Shown: one piece after another, positions 23,245 to 31,740 of the stretch
Layout of the letters: every line of letters starts with the position of its first letter
How positions within the stretch are numbered: position 1 is the stretch's first letter
Source of the DNA: DATMRF01 sp035566435
GTDB lineage: Bacteria; Verrucomicrobiota; Verrucomicrobiia; Limisphaerales; UBA8199
Direction of reading: 5' to 3'
DNA length: 38,405 bases
Assembly: GCA_035566435.1 (NCBI GenBank)
Contig: DATMRF010000149.1
Span: 1-38,405 of the forward strand
Notes under the pieces: model-generated
Told to the model about the DNA's origin: nothing
Databases searched by the model: none
Seen by the model: the letters and a program-made list of their open reading frames with translations, nothing else
Translations under genes and position numbers: made by a program

Positions 23245-25330
23245 AAAACGCGCTCTCATCGGCTCACACACGCGGCGTATCGATGGCCCGACCAAGGTCA
23301 CCGGCGCGGCCAAGTACACTTCCGACGTCCAGCCAGACGGCTGGCTGTACGGGATGATCCTACGCTCGAAATGGGCGAAGGCCAAAATCACGAACATCAA
23401 GCTCGAGCCGGCCCTGAAAGTCCCTGGTATCAAGGCTGCGGTTCTCGCGCGGGAAGGCGAGCGCACCGTGCGCTACTACGGCGAGGAACTGGCGGCTGTT
23501 GCCGGCACGACCAAGCAGGCTTGCCTGGATGCGTTGCGCCTCATTGAGGTCGAGGCCAAACCGTTGCCGTTCGTGGTGCGCGAGGATGACGCCAAAGAGG
23601 AATCCTCTCCACGCGTTTGGGATGACACTCCCAATCTCTCCAAGCCGGGTCTCAATGAAAAGGGAGACGTGGACAAGGCATTCTCCGAATGCACGGCCAT
23701 CGTGGAGGGTTTTTACACAACACCGGTTCAGCTTCATCACCCGTTGGAGACGCACGGCAACACGGTTTCCTGGACGGACGAGGGCGTGACGGCGTGGTCT
23801 TCGACCCAGGGCATCGGCAGCGTGCGCGACGGACTGGCCGACAACCTGAAGCTGCAGCACAGCCAGGTCCGCGTGATTAGCGACTACATGGGCGGCGGCT
23901 TTGGCTCGAAGTTCGGGCCCGGGGTTGAAGGCGCCCTGGCGGCGCAGCTCTCGAAGCAGGCCAAGGCGCCCGTTAAGATTATGCTGACGCGCTTTGATGA
24001 AGCGCTCGCAGTCGGCAATCGGCCGTCGAGCTTTCAGAAGATCAAGCTCGGCGCGAAAGAAGACGGCACTTTGCACGCCTATCAACTGGAGTCTTACGGC
24101 ACCGCCGGCATAGGCGCCGGCGGCTCCAGCGAAGGTGGCGGCGGCGGCGCAGGTTTCCCGGCGCCTTACATTTACCAGATCCCAAACACCCGGGTGCGGC
24201 AATCCGGCGTCAACATCAACGCCGGTTCGGCGCGGGCTTTTCGAGCCCCGGGTCACCCGACCGCTTCCTACGGCATGGAGTCGATAATGGATGAGCTGGC
24301 AGTGAAGATGAACATCGACCCGGTCGAGTTGCGGATCAAGAACGACCCCTCCGAGGTCCGCCGCAAGGAATATCAATTGGGAGCGGAGCGCTTTGGTTGG
24401 AAAGAGAAGTATAAGAAGCCCGGCAGCTCGCCCGGCCCCGTGAAAACGGGTGTGGGATGCGCCGGTGCGACCTGGGGCGGCGGCGGACGCGGCACTCAGG
24501 CCGAAGCGCAGGTGAACCCCGACGGCAGCATCGAGATTCGCTGCGGCACGCAGGACCTGGGAACCGGAACCCGAACGCTGATCGCGGTGATTGCTGCCGA
24601 GTTGCTGGGGCTCAAGCTGGAGCAAATCAATGTGCGCATCGGGGATACGCGCTTCCCCCCCTCCGGCGGCAGCGGTGGCAGCACGACCGCAGCCTCGGTG
24701 TCCCCGGCCATCTACGACGTTTGCACGAAAGCGCTCGCTCAATTGCAGGAGCAGACCGGCGTGGCCGATGCCCGCGGCGAAAATTGGGCCGCGGCCTGCA
24801 AGAAACTGGGCGTCCAACCCCTCAACGTTGCTGGCCGCTGGCAGGAAGGGCTCTCCTCAAGCGGCGCCGGCGGTGTCCAGTTCGCCGAGGTTGAGGTCGA
24901 TACCGAAACCGGCTTCGTCAAAGTCAAAAAGATTACCTGCGTCCAGGATGGCGGGATGTTCGTCAACAAACTCACCGCCGAGAGCCAGGTCAACGGCGGC
25001 ATCATCATGGGCATCGGGTACGCCCTCTACGAAGAGCGCGTCATGGATCGCCAGTCGGGTGTCGTCCTCAATCCCAACTTCGAGACCTATAAACTTGTCG
25101 GGTTGGCCGACGTGCCGGAAATCGACGTTGTCCTCCTCGATATGCCCGAACGCGGTGTAATCGGCATCGGCGAACCCGTGACCATCCCCACGGCTTCAGC
25201 CCTAGCAAATGCCGTCGCGAACGCCCTGGGAGTGCGAGTGCCCGCCCTGCCCATCACGCCGAACCGGGTGCTGGCCGCTCTGGCGAACAAATCCAACGCG
25301 GCGCCGGCCGCGGCGAAACCGGAAGTTTAG
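23228..25330 (+). CDS. Molybdopterin-binding large subunit of a xanthine-oxidase-family hydroxylase (PaoC-like)
   Basis: 700 residues, near the PaoC length (about 730). It opens IGSHTRRIDGPTKVTGAAKYTSDV, typical of the family. The molybdenum-cofactor loops include GGGFGSKFGPGVEG, SARAFRAPGHPTASYGME, GTQDLGTGTRTLIAVIAAELLGL and GGSGGSTTAASV; the conserved active-site Glu is expected in GVIGIGEPV near the C-terminus. It hydroxylates its substrate at the Mo centre with water as oxygen source. A Gly-rich tract (GAGGSSEGGGGGAGF) near residue 295 is somewhat low-complexity. It is followed 39 bp later by the FAD subunit. No cofactor-insertion chaperone (PaoD/XdhC type) is present in the window. Confidence 0.93.
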   Translation: MPSWPEKRALIGSHTRRIDGPTKVTGAAKYTSDVQPDGWLYGMILRSKWAKAKITNIKLEPALKVPGIKAAVLAREGERTVRYYGEELAAVAGTTKQACLDALRLIEVEAKPLPFVVREDDAKEESSPRVWDDTPNLSKPGLNEKGDVDKAFSECTAIVEGFYTTPVQLHHPLETHGNTVSWTDEGVTAWSSTQGIGSVRDGLADNLKLQHSQVRVISDYMGGGFGSKFGPGVEGALAAQLSKQAKAPVKIMLTRFDEALAVGNRPSSFQKIKLGAKEDGTLHAYQLESYGTAGIGAGGSSEGGGGGAGFPAPYIYQIPNTRVRQSGVNINAGSARAFRAPGHPTASYGMESIMDELAVKMNIDPVELRIKNDPSEVRRKEYQLGAERFGWKEKYKKPGSSPGPVKTGVGCAGATWGGGGRGTQAEAQVNPDGSIEIRCGTQDLGTGTRTLIAVIAAELLGLKLEQINVRIGDTRFPPSGGSGGSTTAASVSPAIYDVCTKALAQLQEQTGVADARGENWAAACKKLGVQPLNVAGRWQEGLSSSGAGGVQFAEVEVDTETGFVKVKKITCVQDGGMFVNKLTAESQVNGGIIMGIGYALYEERVMDRQSGVVLNPNFETYKLVGLADVPEIDVVLLDMPERGVIGIGEPVTIPTASALANAVANALGVRVPALPITPNRVLAALANKSNAAPAAAKPEV

Positions 25331-25369
25331 CTTGATTCAATACTTCATGGTCAACTCCGCCACCACGAC

Positions 25370-26332
25370 ATGAAACCGTTCCAATACGCCACCGCCACCT
25401 CGCCGGCCGGCGCTCGCGAACTCGCCGGCGAAAATGGCCGGTACCTCTCGGGCGGCATCGACCTCCTCGGCGAATTGAAAGAATACATCGCTGAGCCGAA
25501 GCTCCTGGTGAACGTGAAAGCGCTGCCCGGTCTCAATAAAATAGAGCCGAGCCAGCAGCTCTGGTCCATCGGCACCAACGTCACCATCGCCGAATTGGAA
25601 GACCACCCGCAGGTAAAGCGGGTTTTCCCCGGTTTGCAGCAGGCGGCCGCGGAAGTCGGCTCCCGCCAAATCCGCAACGTTGCGACCGTGGGCGGCAACC
25701 TGGCCCAGCACTCGCGCTGCTGGTACTACCGGCATCGCGACGTGTTCTGCCTCAAGAAAGGCGGCGACACGTGTTATGCCCGCCACGGCGAAAACAAGTA
25801 TCACAGCCTGTTTAGCGGCAACACCTGCATCAGCCCGGTTGTTTCCAACCTGTCGGTCGCGCTGGCGGCGCTCGAGGCCACAGTTATCGTTCAGCGTGGC
25901 GACAAACCGTCCCGGATGAGCATCGCCGAGTTCTACGCCAAGGCCTGGGACAACCCCACCGCGCATCATTCGCTCGAACACGGCGACCTGGTGCTGAAGG
26001 TCGAGGTTCCCGCGCAGCAACGCCGGAGCGCTTACCTCCAGGTCAGCGAGAAATCGATGTTCGACTGGGCACTCGTCAGTTGCGCCGCCGCTGCTAAAGT
26101 AGAAGGCGGCAAGCTCAGCCAGGCTCGCGTCGTGCTGGGCGCGGTAGCGAACGTCCCTCACCAGGTCCAGGCCGCCAACCAGTTCCTCGAAGGCAAGACC
26201 CTCGACGAAGAGACCGCCAACAAAGCCGCCGACCTCATCCTCGAAAACGCGCACGCCCTGGCTGAAAACGGGTACAAAATTCCCATGGCCCGCGCCCTCA
26301 TCCGCCGCACTCTCCTGCAACTCAAAGCCTGA
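25370..26332 (+). CDS. FAD / 4Fe-4S medium subunit of the Mo hydroxylase (PaoB-like)
   Basis: 320 residues, matching PaoB (about 318). The FAD motifs are GRYLSGGIDLL near the start and RNVATVGGNLAQ. Just after these comes a Cys-rich insertion with C117 (RCWYYR), C127, C135 (GGDTCYA) and C153 (GNTCIS), the layout that binds a 4Fe-4S cluster in PaoB. This points to a PaoABC-type periplasmic aldehyde oxidoreductase rather than a plain xanthine dehydrogenase. The gene order here is small-large-medium, unlike E. coli paoABC (small-medium-large). The stop is 2 bp from the next small gene. Confidence 0.92.
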   Translation: MKPFQYATATSPAGARELAGENGRYLSGGIDLLGELKEYIAEPKLLVNVKALPGLNKIEPSQQLWSIGTNVTIAELEDHPQVKRVFPGLQQAAAEVGSRQIRNVATVGGNLAQHSRCWYYRHRDVFCLKKGGDTCYARHGENKYHSLFSGNTCISPVVSNLSVALAALEATVIVQRGDKPSRMSIAEFYAKAWDNPTAHHSLEHGDLVLKVEVPAQQRRSAYLQVSEKSMFDWALVSCAAAAKVEGGKLSQARVVLGAVANVPHQVQAANQFLEGKTLDEETANKAADLILENAHALAENGYKIPMARALIRRTLLQLKA

Positions 26333-26334
26333 CT

Positions 26335-26538
26335 ATGAACGCGTCCAACCTCTGCAAACACTTGCGCAACAAATCCATGTTCATCCCGGCCCTGGCGGCG
26401 GCCGCAGAGGCCGACGACGACCCCACCGGCCACTCGCACCATTGCTGGTGCAATTGTACGCTCACCGAAACAGGCCCTGATGACCAACCGGTGAGCAACG
26501 ACCGTTGCCGCTCCTCGCGGTCCTGCTTCGAAGAGTAG
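26335..26538 (+). CDS. Tiny Cys/His-rich protein, last gene of the Mo hydroxylase operon
   Basis: 67 residues, starting 2 bp after the FAD-subunit stop, so almost certainly co-translated. The N-terminal third (residues 1-23) is mildly amphipathic (LCKHLRNKSMFIPALAAAAE); the rest is acidic and rich in metal-type ligands: HSHHCWCNC at 33-41 plus Cys58 and Cys64, in a phrase TETGPDDQPV. There are six Cys in all. It has no signal peptide. The composition suggests a small metal- or cluster-binding protein that helps build or serve the hydroxylase, but no function is established. Its Cys/His clustering and tight spacing argue against a chance frame. Confidence 0.7.
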   Translation: MNASNLCKHLRNKSMFIPALAAAAEADDDPTGHSHHCWCNCTLTETGPDDQPVSNDRCRSSRSCFEE

Positions 26539-26551
26539 GAACCGGACTGGA

Positions 26552-28282
26552 CTACTCGATTTCCTCCGTCACTTCTTTAAGGATGGCTTGCTCGCGGCGC
26601 TGGAGCAACCGGCCTTGCAATGGGAGTAATCCCCAGTAAAGGCCGCCCGCCCCGGCCAACAGCAGCACAGTTAACAGCAGGTTCACGGGCAGCCAGGGTG
26701 CCCACCCCTCGAGGGACCACAACAACTGGAACCCGGCCGGGATGAGGGTCGGTGACATCACGAGCGGCAAAACCAGCATACTGAGGAAGACAGCAAAGAA
26801 AACAATAGCTTTAGGCTTCTTCGCTTGCAACGTGGACTGCGACAGCCGATACGGAACCAGGATCGCCAGCAGATTGCAGGTCAGGCTGAACAGCATGAAC
26901 GCCAGCGGCACCTGTAACAGGCCTGCCAAACAATCGAACCACGAGACCCGCAAGAGCAGTTTAGCCAACAGCAGCAGCACCAGGCCAACACCGGCCACAA
27001 ACGGGAAGAAGGCCAGGTTTTTTGCCAGCAGAATATGGTGGCGGCGCGTGGGCAGCAGCACCAGCGCCCGGAATCCGTTCCGGTCCAGCCCGAACGCGTT
27101 CGACATCGCCTGTGCGAAAGAAAATGCCGCCAGCACCGCAGCGGCTGTCGCGGCGAACGCAGTCCAATAATGCGGCAGCGCGTACTGCGGCCTGGTGAAT
27201 TGCGCCGAGCCCAGCGCCAGAATCATCACCAGGGGCATAATAAACGCCATCTTCAACTCCGGCGCCCGCGACAGAGAACGGAAAGTCGCCAGCGCCAGCG
27301 CCGCGGTATCATCCGGCAACCACGGCAACCGCCGTTCGACCAGCAGAGGTTTGCGCGCGCCCGTTGGGGCCAGGTGCGCCGCCACCTTCGCCTCGCCAGG
27401 CCCATGCGCGGCCTGGTAGAATCGCAGGGTCATGCGGTAAGCGCGCATCAAGCCGAGGCTCCCGAGCAGGCAGCCCGCAGCCGCCGCTCCCAGCCCCGGC
27501 CACGGGTTACCCTCCGCCATCAACATCGCTCCGTAACCAACCCACCCCGGCGGCACCACAAGGTGCGCCTGCAGGAATTCGTCCGGCAAGCCGAACGCTG
27601 CTCGCCGCCCGCGAGAGGGCGGCTGCCATTGCTCGGAGGCGGAATGACGCTTCGCTCGAAAGAGGCGCGAATTGACCACAAAGTTTGGCATTTGACTCAG
27701 CAGAATGAACCCGAGGGTAATCCAGACGATGATGGCGCGCCGCCGCCGCTTGTTCACCATCAAGGCCGCCAGCCAGCCGCGCAGGCAGTAGGTCCAGGCG
27801 GTGATCATGAAAACAAACCCCAACACCAGCAACGGAAGGAAGAGCATCCGCAGTCCGACGCCCAGCACCAGCCCGGCGCACAACCCCATCATCGCCGGCA
27901 ACAGGAACACAATCGCCGGCGTCAAATGCGAGGCCACGTAGTTAAAAACGAACACCTGCTGCAAGGTCACCGGCAAGTGGAGTAGCTTGGCCAGGTCGAT
28001 GCTTTCGGAGCGCTGGATTTCAACCATCAAGCCGCTCAGCCAAATGATCAAAAAGAAAAACAGCACCCCATCCCAAACCAACAGCAAAACCTGCGGGTTT
28101 ACTTTGACCAGGGCGAGCCAGCCGACCAGAAATCCCCCCACCCCGGCGGCGATTCCGCCTGCCAGCAGCAGGACCAGGAAAAACATCGAAAGCGCGGCAT
28201 TGACCACACCGGCTCGCGCAACGCCGTTGCGGGTGAGCCGCCAGCGCAGCCACACAATTGCCTTCACCTGCTCCCAGTTCAC
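26552..28282 (-). CDS. ABC transporter permease, large multi-pass
   Basis: About 576 residues from a GTG at 28282 (VNWEQVKAIVWLRWRLTRNG); the frame is open to 28438, but the extra codons overlap the ATPase gene and look non-coding. The GTG overlaps the TGA of the upstream ATPase gene in a 4-bp GTGA overlap, which fixes the start and shows translational coupling. There are roughly 12 hydrophobic segments, in two halves of about six, separated by a soluble stretch at about residues 225-320. Charged loops such as RTKRRRRAI-type clusters mark cytoplasmic sides. It is probably the membrane partner of the ATPase; cargo unknown. Confidence 0.85.
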   Translation of the reverse strand: MNWEQVKAIVWLRWRLTRNGVARAGVVNAALSMFFLVLLLAGGIAAGVGGFLVGWLALVKVNPQVLLLVWDGVLFFFLIIWLSGLMVEIQRSESIDLAKLLHLPVTLQQVFVFNYVASHLTPAIVFLLPAMMGLCAGLVLGVGLRMLFLPLLVLGFVFMITAWTYCLRGWLAALMVNKRRRRAIIVWITLGFILLSQMPNFVVNSRLFRAKRHSASEQWQPPSRGRRAAFGLPDEFLQAHLVVPPGWVGYGAMLMAEGNPWPGLGAAAAGCLLGSLGLMRAYRMTLRFYQAAHGPGEAKVAAHLAPTGARKPLLVERRLPWLPDDTAALALATFRSLSRAPELKMAFIMPLVMILALGSAQFTRPQYALPHYWTAFAATAAAVLAAFSFAQAMSNAFGLDRNGFRALVLLPTRRHHILLAKNLAFFPFVAGVGLVLLLLAKLLLRVSWFDCLAGLLQVPLAFMLFSLTCNLLAILVPYRLSQSTLQAKKPKAIVFFAVFLSMLVLPLVMSPTLIPAGFQLLWSLEGWAPWLPVNLLLTVLLLAGAGGLYWGLLPLQGRLLQRREQAILKEVTEEIE

Positions 28283-29046
28283 CGCTCGGCCTCCAGCCAG
28301 CTCAGTTTTTGCCGCTCGATTTGGTCGGCCCCCACTACCTGCAGGAATCGCTCCTCCAGCGAGCCGTTCAAGCGCAACGCCGCCATTGGCTCCTGCTCCA
28401 CCAGTTTGCCCGCGGCAATGATGCCTACGTGCGTGCAAAGTTTCTCGACGATCTCGAGCACGTGCGACGTCAGAAACACGGTCGCCCCGCGCTCAACCGT
28501 CCGCTTGAGCGTGTCGCGCAGCACCCGCGAAGCGACCGCGTCAACGCCTTCGAAGGGCTCATCCAGGAAAAGCAACTCGGGGTTGGGAAGCAACGCGGCC
28601 GCGAGCGCCAGCTTCTTGCGCATGCCGTGCGAATATTCCAGCGCCAGCTTCTTTTCTTCCCCTGCCAGCCCCATCATCGCCAGCAGCTCATCGGTTCGCT
28701 CGCGAATAGTCGGGCGCGGCAGCAAGTACATGCGCCCGATAAACGTCAGGTACTCGCGCGCCGTCAGATTCTCGAACAGGCTGAGGTTCTCCGGCACCAC
28801 TCCCACCCGCCGCTTGACCGTCAGCGCCCGCTCCGGGTTGCTGACGTCCTCCCCCAGGATACGCATCGTCCCCGCGGTCGGCGCCAGGAGGCCCGTCAAC
28901 ATTTTTATCGTCGTGGATTTTCCCGCGCCGTTGGGACCAAGAAAGCCGTAGAACGTGCCGCGCTCGACCCGCAGCTCGATGGCATCCACCGCGCGCAGCG
29001 TGCCAAAGCTCCGGGTCAACCCGCCCGTCTCAATCGCCAGATTCAT
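28279..29046 (-). CDS. ABC transporter ATP-binding protein
   Basis: 255 residues from ATG 29046 (MNLAIETGGLTRSFGTLRAVD); an upstream in-frame ATG at 29100 adds atypical Arg-rich residues. Walker A is GPNGAGKST, the signature region YSHGMRKKLALAAAL (SHGM in place of SGGQ, common in export-type ABC-2 ATPases), Walker B LLFLDEPFEGVD and the switch His TSHVLE. Energises the permease encoded just downstream with a 4-bp overlap. ABC-2 systems of this type export drugs, lipids or polysaccharide, or act in membrane maintenance. Confidence 0.92.
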   Translation of the reverse strand: MNLAIETGGLTRSFGTLRAVDAIELRVERGTFYGFLGPNGAGKSTTIKMLTGLLAPTAGTMRILGEDVSNPERALTVKRRVGVVPENLSLFENLTAREYLTFIGRMYLLPRPTIRERTDELLAMMGLAGEEKKLALEYSHGMRKKLALAAALLPNPELLFLDEPFEGVDAVASRVLRDTLKRTVERGATVFLTSHVLEIVEKLCTHVGIIAAGKLVEQEPMAALRLNGSLEERFLQVVGADQIERQKLSWLEAER

Positions 29047-29153
29047 GGTAGCAACACGGCGCCCATGACGCCGCGCGGCTCCACTTATACCCGGCAGCAC
29101 AGCGGCGGCTCAAGGCAATTGGAGGCAGTCGTGCGAAGTATCAAACATGCAGA

Positions 29154-29645
29154 CTAAGCGTTCTTGAGCAATTGAAGTCCGCGGACGAGAAACGCGGTCA
29201 GCGACCCCCGGCCTGGCTGCGGCTCATTCACTGGCGGCGGCAATGGAAGGAGCCGGACCACCTCCGCTCTCAGCGCGTCGCCGCTAAAAGGCAGCCCCAG
29301 GACCCCATCCGCCCCCGCCTGCAACAGCGGAAATTCATCTTCCGCAGACACTGCGACGGCAATGATTGGAACAGGAGAATGTAGCTTGATTGTGCCGACC
29401 GCTTGTGCCACCTCGGCCGTGCTGACCACTTTCGAGCGCCGGCTCGGCTCCGCGACGAGATGTCCGGGGCCGACGATCACCAGGTCAAAACATGCGCGGC
29501 TGCCGCGAGCGAGCAATTCGTCCACCCGCCCGGTCTGAACGCAATTGACGGCGGCCCGGTTATAACAGACATCCAGCACCAACGTCTGAATGAGGTTGTT
29601 CGTCCGGCGATCAGCGCTGGCCAACAGAACGTTAATCGTCTTCAT
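29154..29645 (-). CDS. Degenerate receiver-like (CheY-fold) protein
   Basis: 163 residues from ATG 29645 (MKTINVLLASADRRTNN). The frame is open to 29852, but the extra 69 codons are Arg/Lys/Pro-rich and unlikely to be coding. The fold order fits a response-regulator receiver: VLLASADRRT (beta1), FDLVIVGPGHL (beta3), PVPIIAVAVSAEDE (beta4) and GADGVLGLPF (beta5). In beta3 the phosphoacceptor Asp is replaced (FDLVIVG where FDLVIxD is usual), and the conserved Lys of beta5 is Leu or Pro. It should not be phosphorylated in the classical way. No output domain. It is divergent from the corrinoid methyl-transfer cassette. Confidence 0.7.
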   Translation of the reverse strand: MKTINVLLASADRRTNNLIQTLVLDVCYNRAAVNCVQTGRVDELLARGSRACFDLVIVGPGHLVAEPSRRSKVVSTAEVAQAVGTIKLHSPVPIIAVAVSAEDEFPLLQAGADGVLGLPFSGDALRAEVVRLLPLPPPVNEPQPGRGSLTAFLVRGLQLLKNA

Positions 29646-29919
29646 AAGATTATCTTGGAATGGCATTAGCACCACCGTTGCCATCCTCAGGAATGAGAAA
29701 CGATTAGAAATCCGGCAGCGCCCGGCTGATTTCGGGGCATTTTTCGCAGGTTTCGGACGTTCCGCCCGCAAGGTTTTCGCAAGTTCGCCACCAGCCTGGC
29801 CCCCTTTTCCATCGAGAGCGATGCTCCTGCGCAGCCCCCTAGCGCTCCACACCCGCCGGATACTCTGAAACCGCTGCGCGCGTCTGTCGCCTCGTCACCC
29901 CGCAACTGCCTTAAACCCA

Positions 29920-29949
29920 TTGACTAATTCCACCCGCAACCGCTACAAA
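29920..29949 (+). promoter_or_regulatory. Candidate sigma-70-type promoter for the corrinoid cassette
   Basis: TTGACT at 29920-29925, an 18-base spacer, then TACAAA at 29944-29949, 38 bases before ATG 29988. This is the best -35/-10 match noticed in the window. The 342-bp gap between the receiver-like gene and 29988 holds no other feature I can name. Confidence 0.4.
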
Positions 29950-29987
29950 GGCTCTGTAATGATTGCACTTCAGCGAAACGAACTCTT

Positions 29988-30626
29988 ATGACTGACTTGA
30001 AACTACTTTATGAGACCATAATCAAAGGGGACGCCAAAACGGCCCACGAGGTGACCCGGCAAGCGCTCGCTGAAGGGGTCGATCCGCTCACCCTGGTCAA
30101 CGAACAGATGGTCCCCGCCATGGACGAGGTCGGCCGCCGGTTCGAGTGCAGCGATTACTTCGTGCCGGAACTGCTCATTTCCGCCCGCGCCATGAAGGCG
30201 GCGCTGGAAATCATCCGCCCGTTGCTCACCGCCCGCGGCGACAAGCCGCTGGCCCGCATCGCGATCGGCACCGTCAAGGGCGACCTGCATGACATCGGTA
30301 AAAACCTGGTCGCCTCCCTCCTCGAAGGCGGCGGTTTCGAGGTCATTGACCTCGGGGTCAACGTAACGCCTGAGAAGTTCCTGCAAACCGTGAAAGAAAA
30401 GAACGCGAACATCATAGCGATGTCCGCGTTGTTGACGACGACGATGCCGGCGATGAAAACGACCATCGAGGCGCTCAAGCAGGCCGGCGTCCGCGACCAA
30501 GTCAAGGTGCTTATCGGCGGGGCCCCCATTACCCAGAAATATGCGGAAGAGATCGGCGCCGATGGCTACAGCGAAAACGCCGTCGGCGCGGTTGCGCTCG
30601 CCAAGAAGGCGGTTGCGGCCGCGTAG
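29988..30626 (+). CDS. Corrinoid (B12-binding) methyltransferase protein
   Basis: 212 residues, the standard size for MtmC/MtbC/MtaC-type corrinoid proteins and equal to the cobalamin domains of MetH. An N-terminal four-helix cap (about 1-85) is followed by the Rossmann-like B12 domain with the DLHDIG motif, whose His101 is the expected lower ligand of cobalt. Later conserved stretches are GFEVIDLGVNVTPEKF, MSALLTTTMPAMK and VLIGGAPITQKYAEEIGADGYSENA. It carries a methyl group between two methyltransferases. It is first in a three-gene run with a homocysteine methyltransferase and a UroD-fold enzyme. Confidence 0.93.
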   Translation: MTDLKLLYETIIKGDAKTAHEVTRQALAEGVDPLTLVNEQMVPAMDEVGRRFECSDYFVPELLISARAMKAALEIIRPLLTARGDKPLARIAIGTVKGDLHDIGKNLVASLLEGGGFEVIDLGVNVTPEKFLQTVKEKNANIIAMSALLTTTMPAMKTTIEALKQAGVRDQVKVLIGGAPITQKYAEEIGADGYSENAVGAVALAKKAVAAA

Positions 30627-30752
30627 TTGGTGAAGGCCGGCCAGGACTTTAACGCAAAGACGCAAGGGTGCAAAGGCGCGGAGAACCTGTCGTCCAGCGG
30701 GCTTCTTCGCAAATGGAACCTGGCGCCCCGGAATTATATAGGCCAGAGTCCG

Positions 30753-31634
30753 ATGAACCCGCTCATTCAAATGATTCTCGCCGGTGGACCCGTCGTCACC
30801 GATGGTGCCTGGGGCACGCAATTGCAGGCGCGCGGCCTCGGAATCGGCGAGTTCCCTGACCTCTGGAACCTGACCCATCCGGACCGAGTCGGAGAGGTGG
30901 CCAGCGCGTACGTCGCAGCCGGCAGCCAAATCATTCTCACCAATACCTTCGGCGCGAATCGGATTCGGTTGAGAGAGCAGACCGCAGCGGACAAGGTCGC
31001 GGAAATCAACGTTCGCGGCGTCGAACTCTCCCTCCAGGAGGCCAAAGGACGCGCTCGCGTCTTCGCCTCGATGGGTCCCAGCGGCAAACTGCTGCCCGGC
31101 GGCGAGGTCACGCCCGAGGAACTCCGCGCGGCCTTTGCAGAACAAGCACAATCGCTGGCCAAAGGGGGCGCTGATGCTCTCGTACTCGAAACCATGTCCG
31201 ACCTCGATGAGGCAAAGTTGGCCGTGAGCGCGGCGCGGGAAACCGGCCTGCCGGTCGTCGCTTGCATGGTCTTCGACACCGACAAAGACAAAGACCGCAC
31301 GATGATGGGCAACACACCCGAACAAGCGGCTGAAGTGCTGACCCAGGCGGGAGCCGATGTTCTCGGCGCGAATTGCGGGCAAGGCATTGCCGGCTTCGTC
31401 TCCATCTGCAAACGGTTGCGAGCCGCCACCGACCGCCCCATCTGGATTAAAGCCAACGCCGGACTGCCCACCCTGGTCGATGGCCGCGCGCAATACACCA
31501 CCACGGCGGAAGAGTTCGCTCGCTACATCCCCGAGCTCATCAAGGCCGGCGCCAGCTTTCTGGGCGGCTGCTGCGGCACCACTCCAGCATTCATCACCCA
31601 AATCACCCGCTCCCTTTCTCCATTAATCCACTAA
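30753..31634 (+). CDS. Homocysteine S-methyltransferase family protein
   Basis: 293 residues from ATG 30753 (MNPLIQMILAGGPVVTDGAWGTQLQARGL). Codons upstream to 30627 read through a non-coding stretch that holds a GCAAAGACGCAAGG-type repeat, so the late start is preferred. It is a TIM barrel like the first domain of MetH: LTNTFGANRIRL, and the zinc ligands in GANCGQG and GGCCGTTP. It should methylate homocysteine (or a related thiol) from the corrinoid protein encoded next door. Smaller than full MetH, it lacks the folate and reactivation domains. Confidence 0.9.
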   Translation: MNPLIQMILAGGPVVTDGAWGTQLQARGLGIGEFPDLWNLTHPDRVGEVASAYVAAGSQIILTNTFGANRIRLREQTAADKVAEINVRGVELSLQEAKGRARVFASMGPSGKLLPGGEVTPEELRAAFAEQAQSLAKGGADALVLETMSDLDEAKLAVSAARETGLPVVACMVFDTDKDKDRTMMGNTPEQAAEVLTQAGADVLGANCGQGIAGFVSICKRLRAATDRPIWIKANAGLPTLVDGRAQYTTTAEEFARYIPELIKAGASFLGGCCGTTPAFITQITRSLSPLIH

Positions 31635-31740
31635 TCCATTAATCCTTTCCTCCAGCCCCCCTGCGCTTTTGGAACTATCAACTACCAACCGCCCCACCAC
31701 TCCATCACTCCGTCACTCCACCAATCCACACCCCTCCCCC

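Noticed and set aside
23360..24817. 485-codon minus-strand frame opposite the Mo hydroxylase large subunit
   Set aside because: High GC makes long antisense frames; the plus-strand protein has all the cofactor motifs.
30003..31601. 532-codon minus-strand frame opposite the corrinoid and homocysteine methyltransferase genes
   Set aside because: It spans two well-supported plus-strand genes, lacks any motif and follows the codon shadow of GC-rich DNA.
31635..31740. Possible repeat array (ATCCACTAATCCATTAATCC and CACTCCATCACTCCGTCACTCC)
   Set aside because: Short low-complexity pyrimidine-rich tracts without constant repeat or spacer lengths; not CRISPR and too short to call.
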